A program made the position numbers and the translations under genes. The notes beneath the pieces are model-generated. The model did not search any database, was not told the DNA's origin, and saw only the letters and a list, made by a program, of their open reading frames with translations. A stretch of 64,000 nt of DNA from Rhyzopertha dominica (lineage: Eukaryota > Arthropoda > Insecta > Coleoptera > Bostrichidae), in NCBI GenBank assembly GCA_025024175.1, contig QCXZ01000137.1, positions 5,208,001-5,272,000 on the forward strand, given 5' to 3'. Position 1 is the stretch's first letter; each line of letters begins with the position of its first letter. This document shows positions 45,545-57,119 of the stretch, in pieces.

Positions 45545-46110
45545 TCAAAATTCAAACACTGCCTGAAAAACTGGTTGCCGGAATTTACGGTGCGTTACAA
45601 GAAGCTTGCCAGGGGTCGTGTGAGGATAGTTCAACTGTAGCTTGACGGAGTAAGCGTTCCAGAGCGTTGGACTAGTGTTAAAGGCGACCAGAAAAGTTGG
45701 AGACCTCATACTGCTACCGACAACTCTTTTCCTGCTATTGTGGCTACAATAATGGAAGAAGACCGTATGCACAAACAAGTAACAGACAAAAACCAAAAAA
45801 CAGATGTATTTGTCTTCTTTGTAGAAAATTTAAATGCATGATTGCAAAAGTGTAGACGAGATATGAAAGACAGAGGCGTAGTCCTCTTGCACGATGACGC
45901 TTGATCGCATAAAGCAGTGTCGTTAAAGGAGTTTGCGAGAAGAACTGCTGTGAAATTCTACCACATCCCTGTGCAGCCCTGACATGAGTCCTCCAGATTT
46001 CGTTCTGTTCCTCCAGTGGAAAGGAGAATTTAGTGAAATACGATATTGACTTGGAAAAATAAAAGCCCTACAACAGTATGTGCGTTCCAACAGGAGAAAC
46101 ATCTCGACAA
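45545..46110 (+). pseudogene. Mariner transposase relic
   Basis: Plus strand: SWRPHTATDNSFPAIVATIM, then RDMKDRGVVLLHDDA, a stop, SHKAVSLKEFARRTAVKFYH, then after a frame change DMSPPDFVLF. These are the second and third catalytic Asp regions of mariner (DD34D) transposases (usual GVLLLHDNARPH and YSPDLAPSDYHLF). Dead copy with stops. Confidence 0.75.
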
Positions 46111-46119
46111 AAATGACGT

Positions 46120-47400
46120 ATTTAGGTACATTACATTACTTCCGAACGACTTTATTGCTATTTTTTTAAATATACGTTTCATTTGCGATCTATGTTTTTG
46201 ACATGGGCTCACATTCAATCTTAGGTGTACTAAATTCGCAATAAACAAATCTGTGGCCAGAAATATCGTCACAGTTCATTGTGTAACATTCAGAGAATGA
46301 CAACTAAACAAAGCTCAATCAGAACATCAAGTTAATAACTCCAAGCATCCTTTTAACTTCGACTTAAATTTGTAGGGAAATCTATTTCAATAAAGTAAAT
46401 AACCGCGAAATGTAACGAGTTTCCTCAAATCTTAGCCACAACCTATGGAGCTGAAATTCTCGTCGCTGCAATGAAACGATTTTACTTTTCGTTTTTCCAC
46501 CACCATCCACGATGATTGGAAACCATGCGAAGCAGTTGCATTATCGTCGCTCGCAATTAACGTGGGCTGTAAGGGCGGATACGTCCATTACACACGGACC
46601 ACCACTCATTTCTGGTTTCGCCGGCGATGGTCCGATTGCAAAGGACGGGCTTCAACAGATACGTCAGCCTCCGGTGGCGTTTGCTATGAGAAGCACGTGT
46701 CCCGCGTCAGCTCGTTACTACAGGTACGCGAAAAGAAAATTGCCGGAAAGCGTCGCAACAGTTCTGATCGTGGGAGAGACGTGGGCTTTTCTCGTGCGCG
46801 GAAACTCCACCAATTTGGCGAGTTGGACGTTGGACGTTAATTGACACAGGAGGAAAGTTGTCGGTGGTTATGGCAAGGGTGGGGATTTTTTAAGACACCA
46901 TTCTGACTATTTTGGAAAATATATGACAAATTAGGAAAATACCCAGAAAAAATCAATTACGCAAGGTTACACTTTTTGATCTACTTTTAAAATTTGTCAG
47001 ATCTGCTTCCTTTGTAGGGAGTACTTTTTTACATCAGCATCTTAGTAATACCTAAAATCCAGTATTGGGTCCCCAAATTGGTAGTATAGGATTACTATTA
47101 CAAACCTGCGTTTTTCCGCTGATTTCTACACTTGCACAGTGCTCATCCGTATGTTGGTTAAGGGGATTACGCCCGTATTCTGCTTATAGGATTCACAATG
47201 TAAACTTGACAACGAATGTCTTCAAAAGTAACAAGAATTTTTACCTCATTTTTTTTAATGAAATGTTTTAATGTTCTGAAGGAGCATAATTTTTTTTGCC
47301 GATTGGTAACACATTGGGAAGGTCGGATGCAAAATTTTATTTAAAAAAATTGAAAAATGCGACTATTACAGCTAACGAATTATGTACATTTAATTCATCT
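46120..47400. other. No gene called; GC-rich island at 46440-46870
   Basis: 46440-46870 is clearly GC-richer than the neighbourhood and holds two overlapping plus-strand frames of 110 and 92 aa with no known motif. It may be single-copy host sequence, perhaps a regulatory region or exon. 46970-47040 has weak similarity to the hammerhead repeat terminal block (TTTGTCAG, GCTTCCTTTG, GGGAGTAC). Confidence 0.35.
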
Positions 47401-47408
47401 ATCCCTAA

Positions 47409-47432
47409 GAGCTCTCTCTCTCTCTCTCTCCA
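47409..47432 (+). repeat. (CT)n microsatellite
   Basis: About ten CT units. Confidence 0.9.
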
Positions 47433-48119
47433 TCCGCAAACAAGTCGCAAAGTGTTACCGACCCGTTATAAACTTCAGCCTATTCACAACACTAAATAGC
47501 AAATACCCCGACTGTGCTGGACTTTTGGATCGCAAACTCGTAATAGCAACTTTTAACTGACAATTGGCCACAAATCTTAATACGAATGTCTTGTTTGAGA
47601 GAAGTCATCAACACTATATTGTTTTTTTTATAATTGTTCAAATAAAAATATTAAAAATCATTAGTTTCCTACAGAAGCTAATAATTAGTTCGAGTTATTA
47701 ACCTGTATGATATATTATAATGATTATAGGGAGATTTAATGGGTTTTTTCAGGTATATACTAAGGGTACGGAGCAGCTGTATCTTGAAAATCCCCCACAC
47801 CTTCGCTTTAGGAGATTTTTTTTTTATAAAAACGTACCAGGGAAATTCACTAAAAATATTTCGAAGTTGCCAAGTTTCCCATTAGGGGGCATATTTGACA
47901 TCATGTTCGAAAGCAAATGAATCCGAGATTTGCCCATAAAATGTGGATGGAAAATAGAAATTTTAGAATCTTTGTTTAATTACCTTTTCTCTACTTGCAA
48001 TGGTAACGGCACTACAAAGCAAAATAACATCGAAACTTCTAGATGCTGAATCTTCTAAACAATAAAAATAATAATTATACGAGGGTAAATGCTTTCAGCG
48101 TCCATAATATAATATAATA
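47433..48119. other. No gene seen
   Basis: AT-rich spacer without recognised features. Confidence 0.5.
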
Positions 48120-48230
48120 TTTTCTCGGAAAGATCGCAGTCGTTTTAAAACACTGACAAAAAATATTAGTCTGACGTTTCGATTACACCTGTAATTTTTA
48201 TCAAAGACGAATTTTAATACCCTATCCGCA
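48120..48230 (-). mobile_element. PLE-B 3' end, inverted relative to 51 kb copy
   Basis: The reverse complement of this segment matches 51035-51135 (shared GGTGTAATCGAAACGTCAGA block and the following GTCAGTGTTTT). It carries a hammerhead-like motif at 48208-48169. Confidence 0.75.
48169..48208 (-). ncRNA. Variant hammerhead-like motif (PLE-B, copy 1)
   Basis: Minus strand: GTCT, core TTGATAA (consensus CUGANGA with positions 3 and 8 changed to U and A), stem II ATTAC/GTAAT with loop AGGT, GAAA, stem III ACGT, cleavage triplet GTC, then AGAC closing a 4-bp stem I. See the finding on covarying core positions. Confidence 0.55.
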
Positions 48231-48355
48231 CAGTGAAAAGAATCACAAAAGAATTGAAATTAAAAGAGACGTTGTCAAATTGGAAATAAGCAGTTCACTT
48301 CAAACAAAGGTAGGCTGCTATAATTAGCTGAAAGCGCTTTGCCTATTACACATTT
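48231..48355 (+). mobile_element. PLE-A 3' end fragment
   Basis: Shares AAAGAATTGAAATTAAA-like and TAGCTGAAAGCGCTTTGCCT blocks with PLE-A ends at 13.2 and 58 kb. The 5' half of its hammerhead (CTGATGATGGC) is rearranged to GCTGCTATAATT, so the ribozyme is broken. Joined directly to the PLE-B fragment. Confidence 0.65.
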
Positions 48356-48470
48356 ATTAATAAGGCGGATAGTTGGCCTCTGTGGAGTTGAATCTTGAAA
48401 AGTTACATGTTACATAGCTAACTATTCACTTATAGGAAATGGATCAATTTAGAATAATTTCCTATTGTAT

Positions 48471-48583
48471 TGTCAGGNTACAGGTCACTTCCTTTAGGAA
48501 GTAATACCCGTTAAGGAGCTAGGTGGCTTTGTCATCATGTCAGTGTAATGCTGACAGATGGTATTGCCATATAAATCCTTACT
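48471..48583 (+). repeat. 5' terminal direct repeat of the retrozyme-like element
   Basis: Matches 48792-48904; TGTCAGG ... CTTACTT; one N at 48478. Confidence 0.9.
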
Positions 48584-48633
48584 TACATGAAACCATTGCT
48601 TTGGTATATAGGCAAAACCAGTTCTATGCCGTG

Positions 48634-48717
48634 CTGTCTGCACTAGACCTAAACTGCACTGATGAGCTGTAATGACAGCGAAATAGATCTATCTGCAGTT
48701 GGTTGAGGTGCAGACAG
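48634..48717 (+). ncRNA. Complete type I hammerhead ribozyme
   Basis: Outer stem I: CTGTCTGCAC (48634-48643) pairs perfectly with GTGCAGACAG (48708-48717). Internal loop: TAGACCTA opposite GGTTGAG. Inner stem I: AACTGCA (48652-48658) with TGCAGTT (48694-48700), 7 perfect pairs. Core CTGATGA 48659-48665. Stem II GCTGT/ACAGC (48666-48670, 48675-48679), perfect, loop AATG. GAAA 48680-48683. Stem III ATA/TAT with loop GATC. Cleavage expected after C48693 in the triplet ATC. Every invariant core position is present. The stem I internal loop facing the stem II loop is the place of the tertiary contact in natural fast hammerheads. Predicted self-cleaving RNA on the plus strand. Confidence 0.93.
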
Positions 48718-48791
48718 TCGGTTCTTGCCCGCTAGCAAAAAGTGCCGTGGGGGCCTGCTGTCAAGTTGAAATATGCAGTTGTATGCCAATT

Positions 48792-48904
48792 TGTCAGGCT
48801 ACAGGTCACTTCCTTTAGGAAGTAGTACCCGTTAAGGCAGCTAGATGGCTTTGTCATCATGTCAGTGTAATGCTGACAGATGGTATTGCCATCTAAATTC
48901 TTAC
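48792..48904 (+). repeat. 3' terminal direct repeat of the retrozyme-like element
   Basis: Second copy of 48471-48583; ends CTTACTT directly before the 12-bp duplication. Confidence 0.9.
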
Positions 48905-48916
48905 TTCCTATTGTAT

Positions 48917-50229
48917 AAATAGATTTTTTGGTTTCTTTAATTAGCTCAATACAATTGAGTCGTAGCATTATAGCACTAAATTTTGCAGATATGAATAATA
49001 GCATCGCTTATGTTTCAGTAAATATAGTAGAGAGGTTTTGGTCACTCGGGAATTCACCTCAATTTATATATTTAATCATCTAAAACAGCAACTACACATA
49101 ATTAAAACCGTGAAGCCAATCAAGAAGCAGTAAAAAGGTACATTACCTAACGTAATATAGGTGCATTGTGTATTTTGATATAGCTAACAGAGATTGCACT
49201 TCAATGGAAATAAAGAAAGTGAAAAACTCAATTAGAAAATATAACTGTTTAATGCGTAATTCTGTATAGGTCCTTACCTAATAAAGAGCACGACACAGAA
49301 TATACGGTATTTATTTTCGTGATTTTTCAGTAAGCAAATGTGATCACTATAAAAGCGGTAGGTAATTATTTCTCTGATAAGGGCAAAAAAGTAAAACTAA
49401 ACTAAAAAACGGCTGTTTTATACATCTTTTTTGATTTTGCGTGGTACAAGAAAATATGAGAAATATAATTTAAAAAAAATGTAATTGTAATCTGTCATGT
49501 ATGAGTTGACGTGTCAATTTTAACAAGACATATGACAGTTATGTTTTTATTAGTTAAAGTTTGTTTAATGTTGCGTCAGTGTTATTTAGCGATAGCAACA
49601 TAAGAAAATAAAAAATTTCGTTTCACAGTAGCGCTATTATAAAACGCAATTTGTCTTCATTAAGAACGCAAAATAGAAAAATTTAATTTTTGCGATTACG
49701 GTTCTCCTGAAAACGTAAAACGAGAACATTTGACAGAAAAGGATAAACGTTGCCGGTGATCGGCGGAAATTTTACTAGAACGCAATACGACGGACGATGA
49801 CGCTCTCTCACAAATTTGATGACGTTAACTTACTACTCCTATATTAGTGTGTCAACAGGGCGTGTTTGCTTTATTGAAAAGTATGAAGTTACGCGACGAC
49901 CAATAACTTAAGCATCAGCAAACTGCGTGCGACTAAATTAATTGATTTCATTCCTTTGGCGCTTCGCTCTTGCTACCCACATGTAAAGGGATAAGAGAGT
50001 TGCCGGACAAAGTATAACGACGCCCAATATTTGTTGACTTTTCTGATTTCCTTTGTAGGGTTATTTTAGCGGAGTAATGCACATCTGAGGAGAGTATGAA
50101 CGTAACATTATCAAATAATCTTCAGTATTCGTTACACCTTAATTAATAGTATTATAGCAACTTTATATACTACATTGATCATGGCCGTAGCCAGCTTTTG
50201 AGACAAAACAGGAATTACCTAAGTTATTT
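48917..50229. other. No gene seen
   Basis: AT-rich; a slightly richer patch at about 49720-50060 has no recognised features. Confidence 0.5.
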
Positions 50230-50539
50230 GTTAGAGCACAAAGAATCTCAGACGAAAGTTCTTTACAAAAAAAAATATATCATTTTAAGTCAGCGCTAGT
50301 GAGAAATGGTTATAGCAATTAGAATATTTGGTAAGTTTTTAATAAAAATGCTCCAAATCAAGTAAATTCTCAGCCACATCAAAGTAAATTGAAGTTGAGT
50401 TTGCCTTATGTACAAAGCCTTTCGGAAAAATTAAAGAGGAAGCTTAGAAAACACGATATTTTAGTTTTATCAACGACTGAAATATCGTGTACATATAATA
50501 ATTATATAAAATTTTAAGTTCTACTAAAGATAAGGTACA

Positions 50540-50765
50540 TTTAGAGAGTGAAGGTGTTTACAAAATTACTTGTTCTTGCGGCAAGAGTTACATAGGTCAA
50601 ACTAAAAGAAAAGTAGGTACGCGTTTGAAAGAACACATACGTGCTACTAGGCTGCGACAGATAGATAAATCTTCCGCAGCTGAACACTCATATTTGACTA
50701 AACACATGATTGACTTTGATAAAACAAAAATTTACATAGAGAAAAATATTATCACAAACGTCTAA
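50540..50765 (+). pseudogene. GIY-YIG endonuclease fragment of PLE-B
   Basis: Reads EGVYKITCSCGKSYIGQTKR, then RLKEHIRATR, with the GVY...YIG pair, the preceding CxC and the catalytic Arg (TRLKEH) of Penelope-type GIY-YIG nucleases. The frame stops at about 50765; a further CRNTNNFNRDCGNYEL block lies in another frame downstream. The nuclease would nick target DNA for element insertion. Incomplete, without a start. Confidence 0.8.
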
Positions 50766-51037
50766 TAAAAGAAGTTATAGAAATGTGCAGGAATACTAAT
50801 AATTTTAATAGGGATTGTGGAAATTATGAGTTAGGTGACATTTGGAAGGTTATTTTGTTGTTATCTTTTATCAAGTAGCTCGTGTATATCTAGTAGGTAG
50901 ATAGTTCCTTTTTCGTCGTTAGGTTCTTTTTATCAGGTTGGCACGTTGTTTCTATGACGTCTTGCTTCCTTGGTGATTTGTTTATTTACTTTCAAAATTT
51001 TGTTTGAACTTGTGTCAGGCAAATTTTGAGTTTCTTC

Positions 51038-51077
51038 ATCTTTGACAAAGATTACAGGTGTAATCGAAACGTCAGAC
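51038..51077 (+). ncRNA. Variant hammerhead-like motif (PLE-B, copy 2)
   Basis: TCT (51039-51041), core TTGACAA (51042-51048), an unpaired A, perfect 6-bp stem II GATTAC/GTAATC with loop AGGT, GAAA (51066-51069), stem III ACGT, cleavage triplet GTC (51071-51073), then AGA closing a short stem I. Alternative pairing TTTGAC/GTCAGA would give a plain bulged hairpin. Confidence 0.55.
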
Positions 51078-51140
51078 TAATATCTTCTTGTCAGTGTTTT
51101 CAAGCGACAGCGATCTTTCAGAGAAAATATTATCTTAGCT

Positions 51141-52425
51141 AGTAATGATAAAAAAATATCAAAGCTCAGAATGAGGTAACAACCTGGTCGTGAAACAATC
51201 CTAAGACTGTAATGATTTAAGCTGCTGTTTTAGTTAATCTTAGTTAAACTTAAAAATACAAGTTATAAGCCCAAGCATTATGCGTCAGCTGGGCAAACAC
51301 CCCCATTGAGCATTAAATTAATAGTCGTTTTATATACACTTTTTACTAGTACATCTAATTTTGCTCAAATTTCTGCATAATTTAAACCCATCATTTGTTA
51401 TTGCCCCCAAGCTGTTAAAATCCTTTCATGTACTAATGTAGGTATTCCTTATGATCAATTAATATTGTTATGGCAATGTAAGATATACTTCCACCGATAC
51501 TTCTGTTGCAATTTTTATGTGACATAAAAGTAGTTTGTTTTTAAATTTAATCAGATACGCATAGTTTAAATGCTTAAAGCGCCTAATGTCGTCATCTGAA
51601 ACTGAATTTGAGCAGATCGATAATACTCCATTCAGCTTGGACATTAGCAAATTTTGGATTAAATAAATTTAAGTAATTTTAAATAAATCAAATTTAAGTA
51701 CGTCTTTTTGCTTTCTGGCTAAAATAGTGACCGAGGAATAAATCGAAAATAATGCTTTTGAGTCGATTATATCAATGCTAGATAATAGCCAGACACTGCA
51801 ACACATCAGTGAAATGATAGCATATTTTGTACACATTATGAATACTGTGTAAATTCAGAATTAGATACTGGCATAAAATTATGCTTTGTTATGAACACCG
51901 TACAGAATATACCATCTTTTTTTAGACTGAGCCTTTGGGTTTACTTGATTATCACATTTTTCATTTAGCTATTATTTTTTTTAAGTTAAGCCAACCACCG
52001 CGCACTGTAGTCCGCCAGTGCACTGCTCCCAAAAATTAACCCACCACTTAATATTTTAACCAAATTAAGCCCCATTTAAATAAACTAAAATATATTTAAT
52101 GGGATTTTCAAAATACTTTTGTATACTGCCATTTTAACAGCATCCCGGGTTTTATTTCCTGCTTATAGTTCTACTGAATTCCGAAAACTTATGTTAAATA
52201 GACTTTCATAATTCTTAGTTCGGTAGGATTTTTCCTCAAAATAACTACTATTTTTTTAGGTTTTTTTGTTTCGCAGTATTAATTGTTAAAATGTAATGCT
52301 AATTTAGAAATTTGGAACAGAGAAAATTGGAGCCAAATACATATATGCGACCGATTCTGTGAAAACATATTAAGAGAACTAAACAAAGTTTGACAACGAC
52401 TTATTGAATGTCATTTTCATAGGTC
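51141..52425. other. No gene seen
   Basis: AT-rich, no recognised features. Confidence 0.5.
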
Positions 52426-52560
52426 AAATATGGAAATTGTGAAATACATTATAAATTTTACTTCATTTACAATTTAGTGAATACATACTAATTAACCAGC
52501 TAAATGTATGGAAGGTGGGAAGGGTCCAGAGTTGGCAGTCCAGGTCCAATAAAGCTACGC
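52426..52560 (+). repeat. Dispersed repeat, inverted partner of 54395-54580
   Basis: Blocks ATTGTGAAATACATTATAAA and TTAACCAGCTAAATGTATGG followed by GGTGGGAAGGG and CCAGGTCC recur inverted at 54395-54580. Probably two copies of one transposon end. Confidence 0.6.
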
Positions 52561-54360
52561 TCGGTTAGACTTAACTTTTCTATTATTTTGCCGTGTTTAA
52601 CTCGTGATATTCAATGTACTGTTTTAGGTGGTACGAAAACATAACTTCATAAATTATGTATATGCACTCCGTTTGCTTTTAAACTGAATGTTTCAAACGC
52701 GAGCATATCAAACAGAATGAGCGATATTGGCCAGGGACAACTTTAATGGGGCACTTATTATTATGATTATGCATTTCACTATTCAAAAACGTTAATACGT
52801 ACAACCTTGTTCAGACATTGTTTGCAATACTTTAATTGTAAAAAAGAGCTAATTTTGAGTATTTTTACATTACGTTTGTGGTCACGTCGCGTAACTTCTT
52901 ATATCCAAATATTTCCTCAGCTGTTTTGAAGTCTAATTTGCTTTGAGTCTATTGATTGTTTAATTATAAGATTTCAAAACCTAATCTCTAAATTTCAAAA
53001 ACCTATTTTAATTAACCTACGCGTACATGCGACTAAAGATGCTTTTATTTCTATTAGATGTAATTATATCTAACCATGGTACATAAATTAATTTCATACA
53101 CACTAAAAATGATGTGATGTCCAGGTTTTAGCTTCAGTAGTTTCGCTTAAAACGCATTCTGCAAAAACACACATTTATTTTCACATTTCCATGTTTATAT
53201 TTGCGTTGTAAATATCCGAGGCAGAACTTGCATAGCAGCCACAAAGGATAACATTTTTTGTTTTTGGCGTGGCGTTTCATACGCGAATATGCAACGCAGA
53301 AAACGTTTTTCACACAGTATCCTGTGGTTATGAATAAGCTATTCACGGCCTTTACAGCATACACTGAAGTAGCAGCAGCAGCTGACAGTTAATGAACGAG
53401 CAAACGATTTTTAATTAAAATTTCTGCTTTTGGACGTCCAGCATAACTAAATCACGATGTGACAGATTTTATCCGGTGTTAAAATATGACTGTAGGTCAA
53501 CGGATATTACGAGATTATAAAAGTGGACAAAAAAAGCTAGGTAACAGAAAATAATCTGAATACCTACTGTAAAACCTAAAAATAAAAGGTTAATATTTAT
53601 TTTCTACAAAATATCAGCCAATCACAAAACATATATGGGTGTATGCAAAAAATAGAGAAGCAGGAGGTTCTTTAGGCAAAAATAAAGCAAATTAGGTCAT
53701 TTTATCTTAGTACAATTTTTCTTTCCTAAAAAGTTATGAGCGCACAGTGCCAAAATTATCATTGTAGGCGGTCAAAACTACTTATAAACGATATTTTAAA
53801 GAAAAGATAATAGCTTTAATTGGCAAAGTTATATTAAAGGAAAGTCTTTGTTTTAGATGAACAGAAAAATACTGGAGAGAAAGTTAATTATTGTCTGAAA
53901 TTTGCTTTTAATTAACGTGGATGATATTTTAATTGGTTAACAGGTATAAGAAGAGTTATTTATTAAACATTGTACGGATCAGTAACATTTATAGGATATG
54001 TATTTACAACACTGGTACTTACTCAAATATTATACCAATTGCTACATTAATCTGATTCTGTATCATTTGTAATTTCGGTTCGTTATTTTTATATAAACAT
54101 TTGAGCAAATTAATTGCCTTTACCTTTCTCAACGTACCGATGAGACAAACCACTCTGTATTTGGTCAGACGTTATCATAGCCATGTTCATAATATCTTCC
54201 ATTGTTGCCTTTCTGGAAATCTTTCTTGAATTGTCTCCTTCATATTGTTTTAGATCTTTATATTTGTCTCTTCGGCTTCTTTTAACACCTATCCTAAAGG
54301 AATAATGAACGACTCACTAATTTCAGCTCCACGTATCAATATTTTGTGCATCATTGATGG
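52561..54360. other. No gene called
   Basis: AT-rich. About 54130-54330 on the minus strand has a fragmentary frame (ARKATMEDIMNMAM-like) that might be a transposase tail, too weak to call. Confidence 0.4.
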
Positions 54361-54580
54361 CATCATGTTCGTACCGAAGCGGGAAGGGGGTGCAACGGGG
54401 GGCAGCTGCTCCCCCCTGGACCTAGTTTGCCAATTATGAGCCCTTCCTCCTTCCCATACATTTAGCTGGTTAATTATTCGTGTACACCTAAAAATTGTCT
54501 TATCTTATTTACGAAATTGTAAATGCAGTAAAATTTATAGGTAAGTGTATTTCACAATTTTCATCCAGAAGTCATAATTG
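54361..54580 (-). repeat. Dispersed repeat, inverted partner of 52426-52560
   Basis: Starts with a G/C-rich stretch (GGGGGGCAGCTGCTCCCCCC, a near palindrome at 54397-54416) and continues as the inverted copy of the 52.4 kb repeat. Confidence 0.6.
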
Positions 54581-56420
54581 ACCCATGCGAATGATCTTCT
54601 CTAATAAGCCATTGTCGAATGGTTTCTAAGCTTAATCGACGCCATGTGCGTTTTGAAGCTGTGACTGCAACATTCTTGTTGTTACGAATCGTTGACTTAG
54701 GGCCGATAGTCTTAAAAGACTTGGTCAGGATGAGTCTGCTTAGTTCAGCTTTTCTATATTCTACATCCAGTAAAAGCATTATCAGCAGGAATTAAAACCC
54801 GGTGTGTTGTTAAAAATCTAATTAAATATATTTCAGTTTATTTAAATGAAGCTCAATTTGGTTAAAATATTAAGTAGTCGGTTTATTTTTGAGAGCAGTG
54901 CACTGGCGATCTAAGAAGGTTGGCTTGACGCATAATGCCGAGGCATTTCTCGTTCTGAGTTTTGATAATGTTAGTTATCCATCGAGTCTCTTTTCCTGGG
55001 GAGTAAAAATTATTACAATTGTATCTTTACCACCTATACATATTCATTTACAGTTTAAATTTCTAAGGCTTCTAGTGTGAAAAGTTGAAACTGTACTAAA
55101 AGCGCATCGGTTAATGCATTAGTCTTTGATATGTGCGAATTCTGAATCAGAAATCGTGCTTCTATTAGTAGAAGCTTTTAAGGTGAAATTTATGTTCCTT
55201 TGGTACTTCGTATGATATCATTATACATTATGTGGATCACGGATCTTTATTCTCCCAAATAACATGTATCGACTCATTCTTTGTTAAACGCGAGAGCGAT
55301 GCAACTGAATCCGTTAGATATCACCTAACTGAGATCATCAGTAATTGAATTAATAATAAGGGGGCTTTGTATGATGAGTGTATATAGAGAAGATATGACC
55401 AATTTGGGCCTTTATTTCACAGAAGATATTTTGAGTCGCCTTGCAGAAAATCCATGAAGATTATTTATTAATTACTTAACTGCCTATATTTGATAAACGC
55501 ATGTTTCTATTTACGTTGAATTATACACTGCAGGACATTCCTGCTTTGCCCCCTCCCAGACCAAAAGCTGGGTACGCCCATTGGTGGAGTAAAGTACTAA
55601 TTTANAATTACAATATTAAAAAATGCAAGCTAGATACACCAAGACAACAGTAACTTCTGAATGCAGACAGTTCATTGCATTTTGACTGGGTTTACCATTT
55701 AAAGATTTAGATGATGGAGTTTCTTTAAGAACAATTTTCCTATCAATCACGGTAAGACGTAAAAAGTGAATCGCCTGAAAATTTTGCCAAAGTTTGGGTT
55801 ACTAACAAGCCACATAACACAAAAATAAAGCATCATTCTATCCATTGTTGTCTATGAATTTTTTATTAATGCAAATATTTTAGTTTCACTTTAACAAACT
55901 GATTAAATGCCATTTCAAGTATACTTTTAGTATGCGGTGACAGCTTGAGTATAATTCTGAAATAGGAATCCATACATTTTCCACAGAAGTGCACTTTGTT
56001 TACAGCATTTTCTCATAATTCGATAAGAATTATCTTTCTATCAATCTTCTTAAACGTCTATCAATTTTTGTTGTTGATGAATGAAATGTATAAGCCATCA
56101 TTTGGAATTTCTACCACAAACAAAACTGCTTCAAGTTCTTTCAAGCATAATATTATGTATACCACCAACACTTATATTAAATATATATATTAAATATTAA
56201 ATAACGATCTCACAAATTACAAAACACGAGAAACTTTGAAGACAAGTTAGTGATGTGTTGACGATCTTAACGCAACTGACAGTTGACACCCAGGCGTAAC
56301 AGTAGCAAGTCTCTACCCTTATTTGCTGTCAATGTAACTTTCAATTTCCATAGTCTACTCCGATCTCAATAATTATGAAATATGTTGAATGGATTCAAAG
56401 GTGCATTCATTGTGAAACAT
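54581..56420. other. No gene seen; possible transposon end near 55540-55590
   Basis: On the minus strand near 55585, CCAATGGGCGTACCCAGC is a type of terminus often seen in insect transposons, followed by G-rich sequence. No partner found. Rest AT-rich. Confidence 0.4.
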
Positions 56421-56489
56421 CCTGGATCAATTAGGTAGCTTGGAAACAGGCTGATTGAACGTATGTGCTTTGTCTCACTTGATTTATAT

Positions 56490-57119
56490 TGTGGAAATTT
56501 GCATAGATCAAAGTTATTTTACGTTCAATGACACATTCTACAAGAAAGACGATGGACTGCCAATGGGTTCACCTTTGTCTCCAGTTTTGGCCGTAATTTT
56601 CACGTCAAATTTCGAAGAAAAGCTTTTTGCAAAGAAAAATGAAATTATTAAAATGTATTATTCTGGACTAGATATGTCGATGATATTTTTTGTATTTGGA
56701 CGGGAACTGACAGGCAATTGGATGTATTCTTAAAATTCTTAAATACAATAAATAAAAAGATTCAATTTGCCATAGAAAAAGAAAAGGATGGAGTTCTTCA
56801 TTTTCTGGACTTATCAATGTCGGTAGAAAATAGTAAAATAGACTTTGAAATTTATAGAAAACCAACACAGTCAGATGTTACAATCCCGGCTTCTTCAAAT
56901 CAATCGTTACAGATTAAGCATTCCGTGTTTTATAGTTTAATAAACAGACTAATAAACATACCACTTAGAAAAGAAAGTTTCGAAAAAGAATTGACGACAA
57001 TTAAACAAATAGCCTTTAACAATGGATACGACACAAAAATTGTGGACCAAATACTTAAAAAGCAATATAAAATTAGAATACAAAGAATGCTGTACAATGC
57101 TAACATCAATGAAAAATAA
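56490..57119 (+). pseudogene. Penelope-type reverse transcriptase, C-terminal half
   Basis: First frame: SYFTFNDTFYKKDDGLPMGS and PLSPVLAVIFTSNFEEKLF, the palm motif before the catalytic site. A frameshift lies between about 56630 and 56665. The second frame then carries the catalytic YVDD at 56673-56684 (TRYVDDIFCIWTG), followed by VLHFLDLSMSVENSKIDFEI and YRKPTQSDVTIPASSNQS, all typical of PLE RT. An in-frame TAA at 57117-57119 interrupts it; the same frame continues through 57120-57221 into the nuclease. The N-terminal half of RT is missing. Confidence 0.88.

Larger units (their letters stand above)
48459..48916 (+). mobile_element. Hammerhead-bearing non-coding element (retrozyme-like), complete
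   Basis: Element 48471-48904 (434 bp) lies between exact 12-bp direct repeats TTCCTATTGTAT (48459-48470 and 48905-48916). Its first ~113 bp (48471 on) recur as its last ~113 bp (48792-48904) with only about five differences, giving a period of 321 bp. So the element is about 1.35 tandem units, with a single hammerhead in the middle (48634-48717). No ORF. Such small non-coding elements with direct terminal repeats and hammerheads are known as retrozymes; their RNAs circularise after self-cleavage. Relatives in this window: 4370-4600, 22747-23085, 39301-39415. Confidence 0.88.
50230..51140 (+). mobile_element. Penelope-like element PLE-B, 5'-truncated relic
   Basis: Linker and RT-end remnants (50250-50520), GIY-YIG nuclease (50540-50765), then about 270 bp of 3' sequence ending in a hammerhead-like motif (51038-51077). 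The 3' end recurs at 48120-48230 and 35956-36115, both inverted. Confidence 0.8.

Noticed and set aside
46512..46844. 110-aa and overlapping 92-aa frames
   Set aside because: Two frames open at once suggests a composition effect of GC-rich DNA; no motif.
55325..55350. CTGATGA on the minus strand
   Set aside because: No GAAA partner or supporting helices within a reasonable distance.
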